In this document: piece by piece, positions 8,474 through 17,499 of the stretch
Position numbering within the stretch: the stretch's first letter is position 1
How the letters are laid out: every line of letters begins with the position of its first letter
Source of the DNA: JBNKVT01 sp050299335
GTDB taxonomy: Bacteria > Pseudomonadota > Alphaproteobacteria > Rhodobacterales > Rhodobacteraceae
Assembly (NCBI GenBank): GCA_050299335.1
Contig: JBNKVT010000008.1
Location: forward strand, 172,726 to 236,725
Direction of reading: 5' to 3'
Length of the DNA stretch: 64,000 nt
The notes under the pieces: model-generated
Told to the model about the DNA's origin: nothing
Database searches by the model: none
Seen by the model: only the letters and a program-made list of their open reading frames with translations
Translations under genes and position numbers: made by a program

Positions 8474-9737
8474 GGTCGCGGGTCTTTCGGTCAGCTACGG
8501 CCAGCACCGGGCGCTGGAGGGGGCCTCCCTGAGCGTCGGCAAGGGCGAGATCGTGGTGATCCTCGGGGCCAACGGGGCCGGGAAGACGACGCTCTTGAAG
8601 GCGCTGAGCGGGGTCTGCGAGGGGCGGGTCACGGGCGAGGTGCGCCTCGACGGGGTCGAGGTGACCGGGCGGCCGCCGCATGAGATCGTCGAGGAGGGGC
8701 TGGCGCTGGTGCCGGAGGGGCGGGGGGTGTTCCCGGACCTGACGGTGCAGGAAAACCTGACGCTGGGGGCCTATGCGGCACGGGCGCGGGACGAGGAGGC
8801 GGGGAACCTTGAGCGGGTCTACCGCCTGTTCCCGAAGCTCGAGGAGCGGCGGCGGCAGGTGGTGCGGACCATGTCCGGCGGCGAGCAGCAGATGGTGGCA
8901 ATCGGGCGGGCGATGATGTCGAACCCTTCTATTTTGGCGCTGGACGAGCCGTCGCTGGGGCTGTCGCCGCTGTTGTGCAAGGAGCTGTTCCAGAGCCTGA
9001 AGGCGGTGCGCGGGGCTGGGTTGGGGATTCTGCTGGTCGAGCAGAACGCCCGGCAGAGTCTGGCGATTTCGGACCGGGGGTATCTCTTGGAGAACGGGCA
9101 TGTCACGCATCACGCCAGTGCGGAGGATCTGATGCACGACCCGGCGGTGCAGAAGGCTTATCTCGGGGGGGCCGCTGCGAGTGCGGCGACCCGTCCTGCG
9201 GCGAGTGCGGCTGCGGTTGCGGCGCAGCCTGCGCCTAAGCCCGCTGGCGCGTCAGCAGCTCCGCGCCATGCGTCCTCGCCATCTGATATCGCCGCACAGG
9301 CAATGGCCGGGTTCCAGTCCAAGCACCCGACGCCTGCGCCGGGCCCTGTCCCTGTACCGACGCCTTCCCCTGCTGCCGCTCGCCCGACTGCGCCGCCTCC
9401 TCAGGCGGCACAAGCGGCGGCGTCCTCACCGTCTGCTCCGCCGACCCCGCCGCGCACCGATCCGTACAAGATCGACACGGCGAGCCTTGTGGCGCGGGCC
9501 GCTTCGAAGGCGGACCGGCGGCCCGGAGCGAATGGGGGGGCAAACGGCGGGGGGAACGGGATGGGGAATGGCCGGTTGCCGACGCCTCCGGCGGCGCAGC
9601 CGGTTTTGACGCCCAGCACTCGGACGCCGATGCCTGACCTGAATGGCTCGGCCTCGGAGCGGCTGGAGGCGATGCTGAAGGAAATTGAAGATGCCGCGCG
9701 GCGGGCCGAGAGCTATCGCCCGCGCCGCGACGGATAG
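8466..9737 (+). CDS. HAAT-family ABC ATPase (LivF-like) with long Pro/Ala-rich C-terminal extension
   Basis: 423 residues. Residues 1 to about 236 are a standard LivF: Walker A GANGAGKTT (34-42), signature MSGGEQQMVAIGRAM, Walker B ILALDEPSLGLSP, and an AYLGG end. The remaining ~187 residues are not part of the family: a low-complexity region rich in Ala, Pro, Ser, Thr and Gly, including a GANGGANGGGNGMGNG run, followed by a charged potential helix (SERLEAMLKEIEDAARRAES). Family members usually end near residue 235. The frame stays open with ordinary GC-rich codon use, so this reads as a real fusion or tail rather than readthrough. Its role is unknown; tethering or self-association is only a guess. 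It overlaps the preceding ATPase by 8 bases. Confidence 0.88.
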   Translation: MLEVAGLSVSYGQHRALEGASLSVGKGEIVVILGANGAGKTTLLKALSGVCEGRVTGEVRLDGVEVTGRPPHEIVEEGLALVPEGRGVFPDLTVQENLTLGAYAARARDEEAGNLERVYRLFPKLEERRRQVVRTMSGGEQQMVAIGRAMMSNPSILALDEPSLGLSPLLCKELFQSLKAVRGAGLGILLVEQNARQSLAISDRGYLLENGHVTHHASAEDLMHDPAVQKAYLGGAAASAATRPAASAAAVAAQPAPKPAGASAAPRHASSPSDIAAQAMAGFQSKHPTPAPGPVPVPTPSPAAARPTAPPPQAAQAAASSPSAPPTPPRTDPYKIDTASLVARAASKADRRPGANGGANGGGNGMGNGRLPTPPAAQPVLTPSTRTPMPDLNGSASERLEAMLKEIEDAARRAESYRPRRDG

Positions 9738-9753
9738 GAAAAGGAGTAAGACA

Positions 9754-11229
9754 ATGCTCGATACCTCCACCAATGGCCCGGCGATCAAGGGCATGTATAT
9801 TGGCGGGTCCTGGGTGCCCGCCGCACGGACCTTCGACGATCTGAACCCGTCGGACAATTCACTCTACGCACGCATCCCCGATGGCAGCGCTGCGGACATG
9901 ACCCGCGCCATCGAGGCCGCCCATGCGGCGTTTCCGGACTGGGCGGCGTTGCCGTTTCACCACCGGGCGCGGCATCTGAACCGGATCGCCGAGGTCTGGG
10001 AGCGGCGCAAGGACGAGTTTGTGCAGGCTGCGGTCAACGAGGGCGGCGGCTGGCTGGGCAAGGGGATGTTCGAGGCGGGGTATGTGGCGGAGGTGTTCCG
10101 CTCGGCCGCCGCTCTTTGTTACCAGAATATCGGCGAGGTGCTGCCGTCCGAGCATGGCAAGTTCATGACCGCCACCCGCTGGCCGCTTGGCGTCGTCTCG
10201 GTGATTTCCCCTTGGAACATGCCCGGTATCCTGACCTCGCGCGGCTTCGCGGCGGCGCTGGCGGCGGGGAATACGGTGGTGCTGAAACCCTCGGAGGATA
10301 CGCCTTACGCGGGGGGGCTCTATTTCGCGGAAATTCTCGAAGAGGCTGGCATCCCCAAAGGTGTGTTCAACGTCGTGACCTGCTCGCGCGAAAGCGTCGG
10401 GGCGGTGGGCGACGAAATGATCGAGAACCCGCTGGTGAAGGCGGTGTCCTTCACCGGCTCGACCGCCGTGGGGCGGCATATCGCGGCCAAGGCGGGGGCA
10501 CATCTGAAGAAGGCTTGTGTCGAGCTGGGCGGCAAGGACAGCATGATCGTGCTCGAGGATGCCGATCTGGAGCACGCCGCCAAGGCCGCGAATTTCGGCA
10601 GTTTCATGCATCAAGGCCAGGTCTGCATGTCGACCGAGAAGCTCTTGGTGCATGAGCGGGTCTATGATGACTTCATGTCGCGCTTCCTGTCGCGGGCGGC
10701 GAAGCTGCGGACGGGGCATACGAATGACAAGGACAACGTGATTGGGCCCCTGGTCAACAACCGGCAGGCGCTGCGGGTGAAGGCGCTGATCGACGATGCG
10801 GTGGCCAAGGGGGCGACGGTGGAGCTGGGCGGGAAAGCTTGGGACAACTTTGTCGAGCCGACCGTCCTGACCGGGGTCACGCCGGAGATGAATATCTGGC
10901 ATGACGAGACCTTCGGGCCGGTGGTGATCGTGCGGCGGTTCGCCTCCGATGACGAGGCGGTGGCGCTGAACAACGACACCGAATACGGGCTGACCGCTGC
11001 AGTGATGACCGCCGACGAGCCCCGCGCCTTGCGGATGGCGGGGCGGCTGGAAACCGGCATGGTCCACGTCAACTGCCAGAACATCAACGACGAGCCGCAT
11101 GTGCCGTTCGGCGGGGTCAAGGCCTCGGGCGTCGGGCGCTACGGGGGGCGGTGGTCGCTGGATGCTTTCACGGAACTGCGCTGGATCACGCTGGATCGCG
11201 GCGGCCGTCATTTTCCGCCGGTCTTTTAA
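9754..11229 (+). CDS. NAD(P)-dependent aldehyde dehydrogenase, second copy in the operon
   Basis: 491 residues from the ATG at 9754, preceded by AAAAGGAGT. ALDH motifs: SPWNMPG, SFTGSTAVG, the Glu of VELGGKDS, the catalytic Cys in HQGQVCMSTEK, and DETFGPV. The C-terminal PFGGVKASGVGRYGGRWSLD matches the salicylaldehyde/vanillin dehydrogenase side of the superfamily. It differs clearly from the first ALDH at 3166, so it is not a recent duplicate. It lies 16 bases after the extended LivF and most likely oxidises an aldehyde derived from the transported compound; substrate not deducible. Confidence 0.9.
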   Translation: MLDTSTNGPAIKGMYIGGSWVPAARTFDDLNPSDNSLYARIPDGSAADMTRAIEAAHAAFPDWAALPFHHRARHLNRIAEVWERRKDEFVQAAVNEGGGWLGKGMFEAGYVAEVFRSAAALCYQNIGEVLPSEHGKFMTATRWPLGVVSVISPWNMPGILTSRGFAAALAAGNTVVLKPSEDTPYAGGLYFAEILEEAGIPKGVFNVVTCSRESVGAVGDEMIENPLVKAVSFTGSTAVGRHIAAKAGAHLKKACVELGGKDSMIVLEDADLEHAAKAANFGSFMHQGQVCMSTEKLLVHERVYDDFMSRFLSRAAKLRTGHTNDKDNVIGPLVNNRQALRVKALIDDAVAKGATVELGGKAWDNFVEPTVLTGVTPEMNIWHDETFGPVVIVRRFASDDEAVALNNDTEYGLTAAVMTADEPRALRMAGRLETGMVHVNCQNINDEPHVPFGGVKASGVGRYGGRWSLDAFTELRWITLDRGGRHFPPVF

Positions 11230-11285
11230 GCCGGTCGTTTGGATTGCGCGATGGCAAGCCCATCGCCTGAAGGGAGGAACTGGAT

Positions 11286-12836
11286 ATGAACGCTCTGGGA
11301 TGGATCATTCTTCTGCTGGTCATCGCCGCCATCGTGGTGGCGCTGGCGGCATGGTTCTACCGCCGCGCCACCAACGAGGTCAGCCTCGTGCGCACCGGCA
11401 TCGGCGGGCGCAAGGTGGTGATCGATGGCGGGGTGCTGGCGATCCCTTTCTTCCACGAAATCAGCCGCGTCAACATGGCGACGATCCGGATGGATGTGTC
11501 GCGCTCGGGCGAGCATTCGCTGATTACCAAGGACCGGATGCGGGTCGATGTGGGGGCGGAGTTCTATGCTTCGGTGATCCCTGAGGCGGACGCGATCACA
11601 AGGGCGGCGCAGACGCTGGGCAAGCGGACGTTTCAGCCGGATCAGCTGAAGTCGCTGATCGACGGGATGATGATCGACGCGCTGCGCTCGGTGGCCGCGC
11701 GGATGACCATGGACGAGCTGCACGAGAACCGGGCGGATTTTGTCCGCGAGGTCCGGGCGGCGCTGGTCGACACGCTGGGGCGGTACGGGCTGGAACTGGA
11801 CTCGGTGTCGCTGACAGCCCTCGATCAGACACCGTTCTCGGCGCTGGACGAGAACAACGCCTTCAACGCGGTGGGGATGCGGAAGCTGGCCGAGGTGATC
11901 GCGAAGTCGAAGAAGGAGCGGGCCGAGATCGAGGGCGAGAGCCAGGTTTCGGTGCGGAGGGCCGAGGTCGAGGCGAACCGGCAGAAGCTGGAGATCGAAC
12001 TGGAGGAACGCCGGGCCGAGATCGCCCAGACCCAGGAGATCGAGATGCTGATGGCCGCGCAACTGACCGAGATCGCCCGCAAGAAGGCGGATGCCGAGCG
12101 CGAGGCGGTGCAGGCGCGCATTCAGATGGAACGCGAAATCCAATCAGCCTCGCTGGCCCGCGAAATGGCGATCCGGGAGGCCGAGATCGCGCAGGCGCGG
12201 GCCTTGCAGATCGCCGAGCAGGACAAGGACATCTCGCTGGCCGAGAAAAGCCGCGAAGGCAGCAAGGCCGAGGCGGAGGCCAAGGCGGCGCGGGCGGCTG
12301 TGGTGAAGGCCGAGGAGGATCTGGCGACGCTGAAGCAGCTTGCCGATGCCGACCGGCGGCGGCAGGTGGCGCTGATGGCCGCCGAGCAGCAGGCCGAGGA
12401 GGAGGCGACGCGGGTCAGGATCACCTCGGAAAGCGACAAAGTGGCGGCGAAGGCGCGCGGGATCATCGAGCGCGAGAAAGCAGAGACGCTGAAGATCAAG
12501 GCCCTGGCCGAGGCCGAGGGCGAGACGGCGCGGATCAAGGCCGAGAACTCGCGGTCGGAGGCGTCGGCGGCGCTGGAGCTGGAAAAGACAAGGCTGGCGG
12601 CGATGCCGGGGATTATCTCGGAAATGGTCAAGCCGGCGGAGAAGATTTCCGGCATCTCGATCAACCATGTCAGCGGGCTGGGCGGCAACGGCACGGGGAC
12701 GCCGTCGCCGATGGATCAGACGGTGAGTTCGATCCTCGATCTGGCGGTGGGCCTGCCGGTGATGAAGAAGATCGGCGACGCGATCGGGGTCAATCTGGAG
12801 GAGCCCGCAAAGCCGCAGAAGGGCGGGAAAGCCTGA
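11286..12836 (+). CDS. Flotillin-like SPFH-domain membrane protein (YqiK type)
   Basis: 516 residues. A single N-terminal membrane helix (about 5-27) is followed by an SPFH/Band-7 domain (about 30-210, with ATIRMDVSRSGEHSLITKDR) and a long Ala/Glu/Lys/Arg-rich coiled coil (about 210-430). The Gly-rich C-terminal end contains SILDLAVGLPVMKKIGDAIG. This is the bacterial flotillin organisation: proteins that oligomerise at membrane microdomains. Bacterial flotillin genes are often next to an NfeD-type gene; none is present here. It begins 56 bases after the second ALDH stop, with GGGAGGAAC upstream, so it could be transcribed with that operon. Confidence 0.88.
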   Translation: MNALGWIILLLVIAAIVVALAAWFYRRATNEVSLVRTGIGGRKVVIDGGVLAIPFFHEISRVNMATIRMDVSRSGEHSLITKDRMRVDVGAEFYASVIPEADAITRAAQTLGKRTFQPDQLKSLIDGMMIDALRSVAARMTMDELHENRADFVREVRAALVDTLGRYGLELDSVSLTALDQTPFSALDENNAFNAVGMRKLAEVIAKSKKERAEIEGESQVSVRRAEVEANRQKLEIELEERRAEIAQTQEIEMLMAAQLTEIARKKADAEREAVQARIQMEREIQSASLAREMAIREAEIAQARALQIAEQDKDISLAEKSREGSKAEAEAKAARAAVVKAEEDLATLKQLADADRRRQVALMAAEQQAEEEATRVRITSESDKVAAKARGIIEREKAETLKIKALAEAEGETARIKAENSRSEASAALELEKTRLAAMPGIISEMVKPAEKISGISINHVSGLGGNGTGTPSPMDQTVSSILDLAVGLPVMKKIGDAIGVNLEEPAKPQKGGKA

Positions 12837-12858
12837 GGTCTTTTCGCGAATCGGGATC

Positions 12859-12885
12859 GCCGGGCGGCATGGCGGAACGCCCGGC
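12859..12885 (+). terminator. Possible hairpin after the flotillin gene
   Basis: An 8-base stem (GCCGGGCG / CGCCCGGC) with an 11-base loop, 22 bases after the flotillin stop. No U-run follows. The rest of the 420-base gap to 13256 shows no recognisable gene; it includes an AT-rich stretch around 13040-13085 that may hold the promoter of the next small gene. Confidence 0.4.
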
Positions 12886-13256
12886 AGAGGCATTTTCCAG
12901 GTTATGACCGAGCCTCGGATTGGCGTTTCCGCGCTCCCGGACCTCACAAGCAGGCCTCGTTCGCACAAACTGGGCCGCTTTTCTGCCTCTTGGAAATCAA
13001 AGACTTAGGCCAGCGTCGTGATATTGTGAACATCAGCCGCGCGCTAATGATAATGAATCGTTAATCAATTGGCGAAAAACTGCTATTCTGAGCGAACAGA
13101 AACGATGCCCGCCTTTCGTTCCCGGGTGTGGTGAGTTCGCTTGGCGGCTGATGCCGGGTCTATGGTTTCCGGCACCCAATGTTAACGTATTGGCGAGTTT
13201 TCAAGTGACGAGTTTTTGATCCAGACTGGGCGACGGAACGTCCGCAGGAGACAAAA

Positions 13257-13565
13257 ATGGCCAAGTTTGAAGACGTATCAGCGGCGCATTATTACGCACC
13301 GGGCCATGAGCCGGATCGTTACACGCCGATCATCGACGGCCTGTCGGAATCGATCCTGACCATCGGACCCGCGGTGATCCTGGTTCTGCTGGTGCTGCTG
13401 GCCTTCGCGCGCGTTCGCGACAAGGTGCTCGACCGCTCACCGGACAAGCTGTCCCAGGAGGCACTCGCCAGACAGGAGGCCGCACGGGTAGAAAAGGCCA
13501 GGGAGGTCCGCCAGTCCGTCCAGTCCCTGCGCAAGCAGCGTCAGCAGCAGACGCGGACGGTCTGA
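13257..13565 (+). CDS. Small single-pass membrane protein of unknown function
   Basis: 102 residues. A polar N-terminus (KFEDVSAAHYYAPGHEPD) is followed by one hydrophobic helix (about 35-50, ILTIGPAVILVLLVLLAFA) and a charged Arg/Gln/Glu-rich C-terminal tail that could form a coiled coil. It is preceded by a strong ribosome-binding site (GCAGGAG, nine bases before the ATG), which supports expression. I do not recognise the family. It stands alone, with about 420 bases upstream and an intergenic repeat downstream. Confidence 0.6.
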   Translation: MAKFEDVSAAHYYAPGHEPDRYTPIIDGLSESILTIGPAVILVLLVLLAFARVRDKVLDRSPDKLSQEALARQEAARVEKAREVRQSVQSLRKQRQQQTRTV

Positions 13566-13704
13566 ACACCGGAGCGCATCTGCCGATATCGGGAAGCAGG
13601 ACCGCCTGACCCCTCTCCTTTCGCCATCTTGCCAGATGCCAGAGCATTTCCGGCTATGTCGGTAACGCCCCCTTTCTCCGCTGCCCTACGCTGTCACCAA
13701 CGGC

Positions 13705-13820
13705 TATAGCATTTTGCGCCAAATCGAATTCATTCCGATCCTTGAGACGCATGTGCCACGCAAGCGCTGCCTCATTGATCGGAATGAATAAGTGGATCCA
13801 ATCAGGCGCAACACGCTTTG
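13705..13820. repeat. Intergenic imperfect palindromic repeat, copy A
   Basis: About 116 bases. It opens with TAGCATTTTGCGCC, then AAATCGAATTCATTCC, and closes with an inverted version (GGAATGAATAAGTGGATCC, then AATCAGGCGCAACACGCTTT). The same unit recurs almost base for base at 34014-34128, and partial copies occur at 33941-34012 and 21622-21673. The long imperfect inverted repeat suggests a REP/MITE-like non-coding element. A 79-residue open frame across it on the minus strand is not considered a gene. Confidence 0.75.
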
Positions 13821-13965
13821 GAAAAGAGCTCGGAGAGCGGTGCGCGCTATCGGGAGGGCTGACGCTGTTGATCACCGACGGCCTGACGGTCATCGCCTGG
13901 CGGAATGAAGGGCGGTGACGGGCGCGCGCCGAACCGCGCGCCCGGTTCAGGTCGTACAGGCGACG

Positions 13966-14586
13966 TCAGAAGGAAAAGAGGTAACTTGCCTTGATCGTCG
14001 TGGCCTGCCAGGTCGGTTCATAAATGCCGTCCGGTTCGTCCCTGATATTGTCCAGCTTGTCGTAGATGACCTCGACCCGGCCCGTCCCGGCCCCAAGCGC
14101 GCGCTGCGCACCGAGGCCGACAGTATATCCGGTCACCGATCCGCCATCCGTGTTCCCGCCCGGTCCGATCGCGCCTTGACCGAACATCATGGCAAAACCG
14201 GCGCTGCCGAACACTTCGTATCCGGCCCCGACATCCGCACCGAACAGCCCGCGCAACCGGACGGTCGCGTCGTGCTCGCAGAAATAGGGGGCTTGGGCGA
14301 AACCGTCGTCACAGCTCAAACCGTTGCGTTCCATCTCTCCGGTCAGGTTGAAATCGGCATCCAGTTCCGCGGCCGCGAAATTGGCCGGAAAGTCGTGACG
14401 GTAGCCTGCCGTCACGCCGATCATACCAAGATCACCGCTGGACGCAGGACCGCCACTCGATGACGGTTCGGATTCCGCCATCGCGTATCCAATCCCCCCG
14501 CCCATATAGAAGCTGCCCTGAGCGAACGCCGATCCCGATACAAGAACGCCAACGATCACCACGCTAGTCCGCAATAGTCTGAACAT
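13966..14586 (-). CDS. Outer-membrane beta-barrel protein
   Basis: 206 residues from the ATG at 14586, preceded by AAGGAGGGGAAA. The signal peptide is MFRLLRTSVVIVGVLVSGSA with cleavage after AFA. The mature part begins QGSFYMGGGIGYAMAE, the usual opening of small OmpA/porin-like barrels, and ends in an aromatic residue (KASYLFSF), the typical C-terminal signature recognised by the barrel assembly machinery. Two Cys (in LSCDDGF and YFCEHD) could form a periplasmic or surface disulfide. It is probably an eight-stranded barrel; function unknown. It is divergent from the PhyH gene. Confidence 0.8.
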   Translation of the reverse strand: MFRLLRTSVVIVGVLVSGSAFAQGSFYMGGGIGYAMAESEPSSSGGPASSGDLGMIGVTAGYRHDFPANFAAAELDADFNLTGEMERNGLSCDDGFAQAPYFCEHDATVRLRGLFGADVGAGYEVFGSAGFAMMFGQGAIGPGGNTDGGSVTGYTVGLGAQRALGAGTGRVEVIYDKLDNIRDEPDGIYEPTWQATTIKASYLFSF

Positions 14587-14967
14587 TTTCCCCTCCTTGA
14601 AGTTCGGCTGCCTTCGCACTTTGGCACGGTTCAGGATACTCGCGCAGAGCATCAAAAGCCAGACGATACTTATTGAGACCGACTTTTGCCTCTACACCAG
14701 GTCTATTTGCAGATTCTTGTGTCTATCGTCACTTTGTGCCACGCATTGTTGAGGCCGGCCGACGGAACTGTGGCCATTCGGGCATTTGCCGATACGCGGA
14801 TCGGACACCACACGTTGCTCCCGGGGATCACGCTTCGGCTTGTCAAGGGGAGGAGGCGGAGGCACAATCGGGATATTCCCAACCGGTGCGAGACCCGGAA
14901 GGCGAGCCGCCCGACGCGGATCGCCGGAGGCAGCGGCCGGTTCCGTAGTGAAAGCAGAGGTTGGACC

Positions 14968-15918
14968 ATGTTGAGTTCCGCGCAGATCGGTTTTTTCGAG
15001 GAAAACGGCTATCTCGTGGTCGAGGATGTGCTGGATCAGGCACGGGTGCTCGATCCGGTGCGGGCGGAGTATTCCGGCCTGATGGACCGGCTCTATGACG
15101 GCTGGGTGGCTGATGGGAAGTTGCCTCCGGGCGAGGGCCTGGATTTCTTCGAAAAGCTGAAGGTGGCTTATACCAGCGGCTGCGACTGGTTCCAACCGAT
15201 GGACATCTCGCTGCCCGGCACGGTGATCGAGCCGGATTGTCCGTTCCATTTCGGCCCGGCGGTGCTGAACATGCTGACCGATAACAAGCTGCTCGATGTG
15301 GTCGAGAGCCTGATTGGCCCCGAGATCACCTCGAACCCGATCCAGCATGTGCGGATCAAGCCGCCCCGGACTCAGCTGAGGGCCGACGAGGTGCGGGCGC
15401 ATATCACCGCCACCGACTGGCATCAGGATCAGGGGGTGACGCATGAGAGTGCCGATGACACGAAGATGGTCACGGTCTGGATCGCCGTCACCGATGCGAC
15501 GCGGCAGAACGGCTGTCTGCAGGTGCAGCCGAGGCGGCACAAGGGGGACTTGCTGCCCCATTGCCACAAGACCCAGGTCGGCATCCCCGATCAGTTCATC
15601 GGCGGGCACCGGTCGATCCCGCTGCCGGTGGGCTCGGGCGGGATCGTGATCTTCGATCCGATGACGCCCCATGCCTCGCTGGTCAACAAGACCGACGGGT
15701 TCCGCTGGAGTTTCGACATCCGCTACAATGTCACCGGCCAGTCGACAGGCCGCGATCATTTCCCGAGCTTCGTCGCCCGGTCCCGCGCCCGTCCCGAGAC
15801 GGAGCTGCGCGATGCCGATACCTGGCGGGCGATGTGGGAAGCGGCGCGGGCGCGGCTGGCGGCGTCGCAGTTCGTCGATCTCTATCGCTGGGACTCAACC
15901 GCACCCTATTGCGCCTGA
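14968..15918 (+). CDS. Phytanoyl-CoA dioxygenase (PhyH) family Fe(II)/2-oxoglutarate oxygenase
   Basis: 316 residues from the ATG at 14968. The fold is a double-stranded beta-helix oxygenase. The iron ligands are visible as H152-x-D154 in DWHQDQG and H235 in TPHASL; R246 or R252 (in FRWSFDIRYN) would bind 2-oxoglutarate. Bacterial PhyH-family enzymes hydroxylate small metabolites, not only phytanoyl-CoA. It lies 90 bases ahead of a UxaA-type dehydratase and a Gfo/Idh/MocA dehydrogenase, suggesting modification of a sugar acid or polyol-like compound; this is inference. An in-frame ATG far upstream would give an unlikely N-terminal extension. Confidence 0.87.
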   Translation: MLSSAQIGFFEENGYLVVEDVLDQARVLDPVRAEYSGLMDRLYDGWVADGKLPPGEGLDFFEKLKVAYTSGCDWFQPMDISLPGTVIEPDCPFHFGPAVLNMLTDNKLLDVVESLIGPEITSNPIQHVRIKPPRTQLRADEVRAHITATDWHQDQGVTHESADDTKMVTVWIAVTDATRQNGCLQVQPRRHKGDLLPHCHKTQVGIPDQFIGGHRSIPLPVGSGGIVIFDPMTPHASLVNKTDGFRWSFDIRYNVTGQSTGRDHFPSFVARSRARPETELRDADTWRAMWEAARARLAASQFVDLYRWDSTAPYCA

Positions 15919-16008
15919 AACCTGCCGGAACGGCTGGCATCTGGCTGGCGGATGGTGTTGAGTGCGGCCAAACGGGCCGCTGCCGGCCCCGTGCGTGAGG
16001 ATACCGAC

Positions 16009-17499
16009 ATGAGTGATACAGTGAGGCTGGATGCCTCGGACAATGTAGTGACAGCGGTGCGGCCCCTTGAGGTCGGCGAGCATGGGGCGACGCAGCTGAT
16101 CCCCCGGGGGCACAAGATGGCGGTGGCGGACATCGCCAAGGGCGCTCCGATCCGTAAATACGCCCAGGTGATCGGCTATGCGGGCGAGGACATCGCCGCC
16201 GGGGCGCATGTGCATACGCAGAACTGCGAGTTCCGGAATGTGGATACGGCCTATGAATTCGGGACCAATCTGCGGCCGGTGGTGCCTGTCGCCACCCCCG
16301 ACACCTTCATGGGCTACCGCCGGGCCAACGGCAGGGTCGGGACGCGGAATTTCATTGCCATCCTGACCAGCGTCAACTGCTCGGCGACGGCGGCGCGGAT
16401 GATCGCGGATCATTTCACGCCCGACAAGCTGGCCGCCTATCCGAATGTCGACGGGGTCGCGGCGTTCTCGCACGGGACGGGCTGCGCGATGGCCTCGAAC
16501 GGGCCGGGCTTCGAGGCCTTGCAGCGCGTGCTCTGGGGCTATGCGCGCAATCCCAATGTCGGCGGCGTGGTGATGGCGGGGCTCGGTTGCGAGGTGATGC
16601 AGCTGGATTTCCTGCTGGAAGCCTACGGGATCGAGAACGGGCCGCTTTTCCGCACCATGAACATCCAGGATGTCGGGGGATTGCGGAAGACCATCGAACT
16701 GGGCATCCGCCGGGTCGAGGAGATGCTGCCCCTGGTCAACGAGACCGGGCGGACGGAATGTCCGGCCTCGGAACTGATGGTGGGCCTGCAATGCGGCGGG
16801 TCGGATGCGTGGTCGGGGATCACGGCGAACCCGGCTTTGGGCTATGCCTGCGACCTGCTGGTCGCGCAGGGCGGCACCGGGGTGCTGGCCGAGACGCCGG
16901 AGATCTACGGCGCCGAGCATCTGCTGACCCAGCGGGCGGTGAGCCGGGAGGTGGGCGAAAAGCTGATCAGGCTGATCCATTGGTGGGAGGATTACACGGC
17001 GCGGAACAATGGCTCGATGGACAACAATCCGAGCCCCGGCAACAAGAAGGGCGGGCTGACCACCATTCTGGAGAAATCACTGGGCGCGGCGGCCAAGGGC
17101 GGGACCTCTCCTTTGACTGGGGTTTACAAATACGGCGAGCCGATAACCGAGCGGGGCTTCGTGTTCATGGATTCTCCGGGCTATGACCCGGCGAGCGTGA
17201 CCGGGCAGATCGCCTCGGGCTGCAATCTGGTAGCGTTTACCACCGGACGTGGCTCGGCATTCGGCGCCAAGCCATCGCCGTCGATCAAGATCGCCACCAA
17301 TTCCGAGATGTATGGCAGGCTGACCGAGGACATGGACGTCAATGCCGGGACGATCCTGGAAGGGATCAGCGTCGAGGAGAAGGGCCGCGAGATTTATGAG
17401 CTGCTGCTCAGGGTGGCCTCGGGCGAAAAATCGAAATCCGAGGCACAGGGTCTGGGGAATTACGAATTCGTGCCGTGGCAGATCGGGGCGGTGATGTGA
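16009..17499 (+). CDS. UxaA/GarD-family sugar-acid dehydratase (altronate dehydratase-like)
   Basis: 496 residues from the ATG at 16009; an ATG at 15952 is also in frame. An N-terminal SAF-type domain (about 1-100, with IRKYAQVIGYA, and HVHTQNCEF) is followed by the large UxaA/GarD catalytic part (GYRRANGRVGTRN, ILTSVNCSATAA, HGTGCAM, and GLGCEVMQLDF, LQCGGSDAWSG, MDNNPSPGNKKGG). These enzymes dehydrate aldonic or aldaric acids such as altronate or galactarate in the cytoplasm using a metal. Full length for the fused form. Its stop overlaps the GTG of the next gene (GTGA at 17496-17499), so the two are translationally coupled. Confidence 0.9.
   Translation: MSDTVRLDASDNVVTAVRPLEVGEHGATQLIPRGHKMAVADIAKGAPIRKYAQVIGYAGEDIAAGAHVHTQNCEFRNVDTAYEFGTNLRPVVPVATPDTFMGYRRANGRVGTRNFIAILTSVNCSATAARMIADHFTPDKLAAYPNVDGVAAFSHGTGCAMASNGPGFEALQRVLWGYARNPNVGGVVMAGLGCEVMQLDFLLEAYGIENGPLFRTMNIQDVGGLRKTIELGIRRVEEMLPLVNETGRTECPASELMVGLQCGGSDAWSGITANPALGYACDLLVAQGGTGVLAETPEIYGAEHLLTQRAVSREVGEKLIRLIHWWEDYTARNNGSMDNNPSPGNKKGGLTTILEKSLGAAAKGGTSPLTGVYKYGEPITERGFVFMDSPGYDPASVTGQIASGCNLVAFTTGRGSAFGAKPSPSIKIATNSEMYGRLTEDMDVNAGTILEGISVEEKGREIYELLLRVASGEKSKSEAQGLGNYEFVPWQIGAVM

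Noticed and set aside
13654..13893. A 79-codon minus-strand frame downstream of the small membrane protein
   Set aside because: It runs through the palindromic repeat copy A, the same sequence giving similar peptides at 34014; no ribosome-binding site or family.
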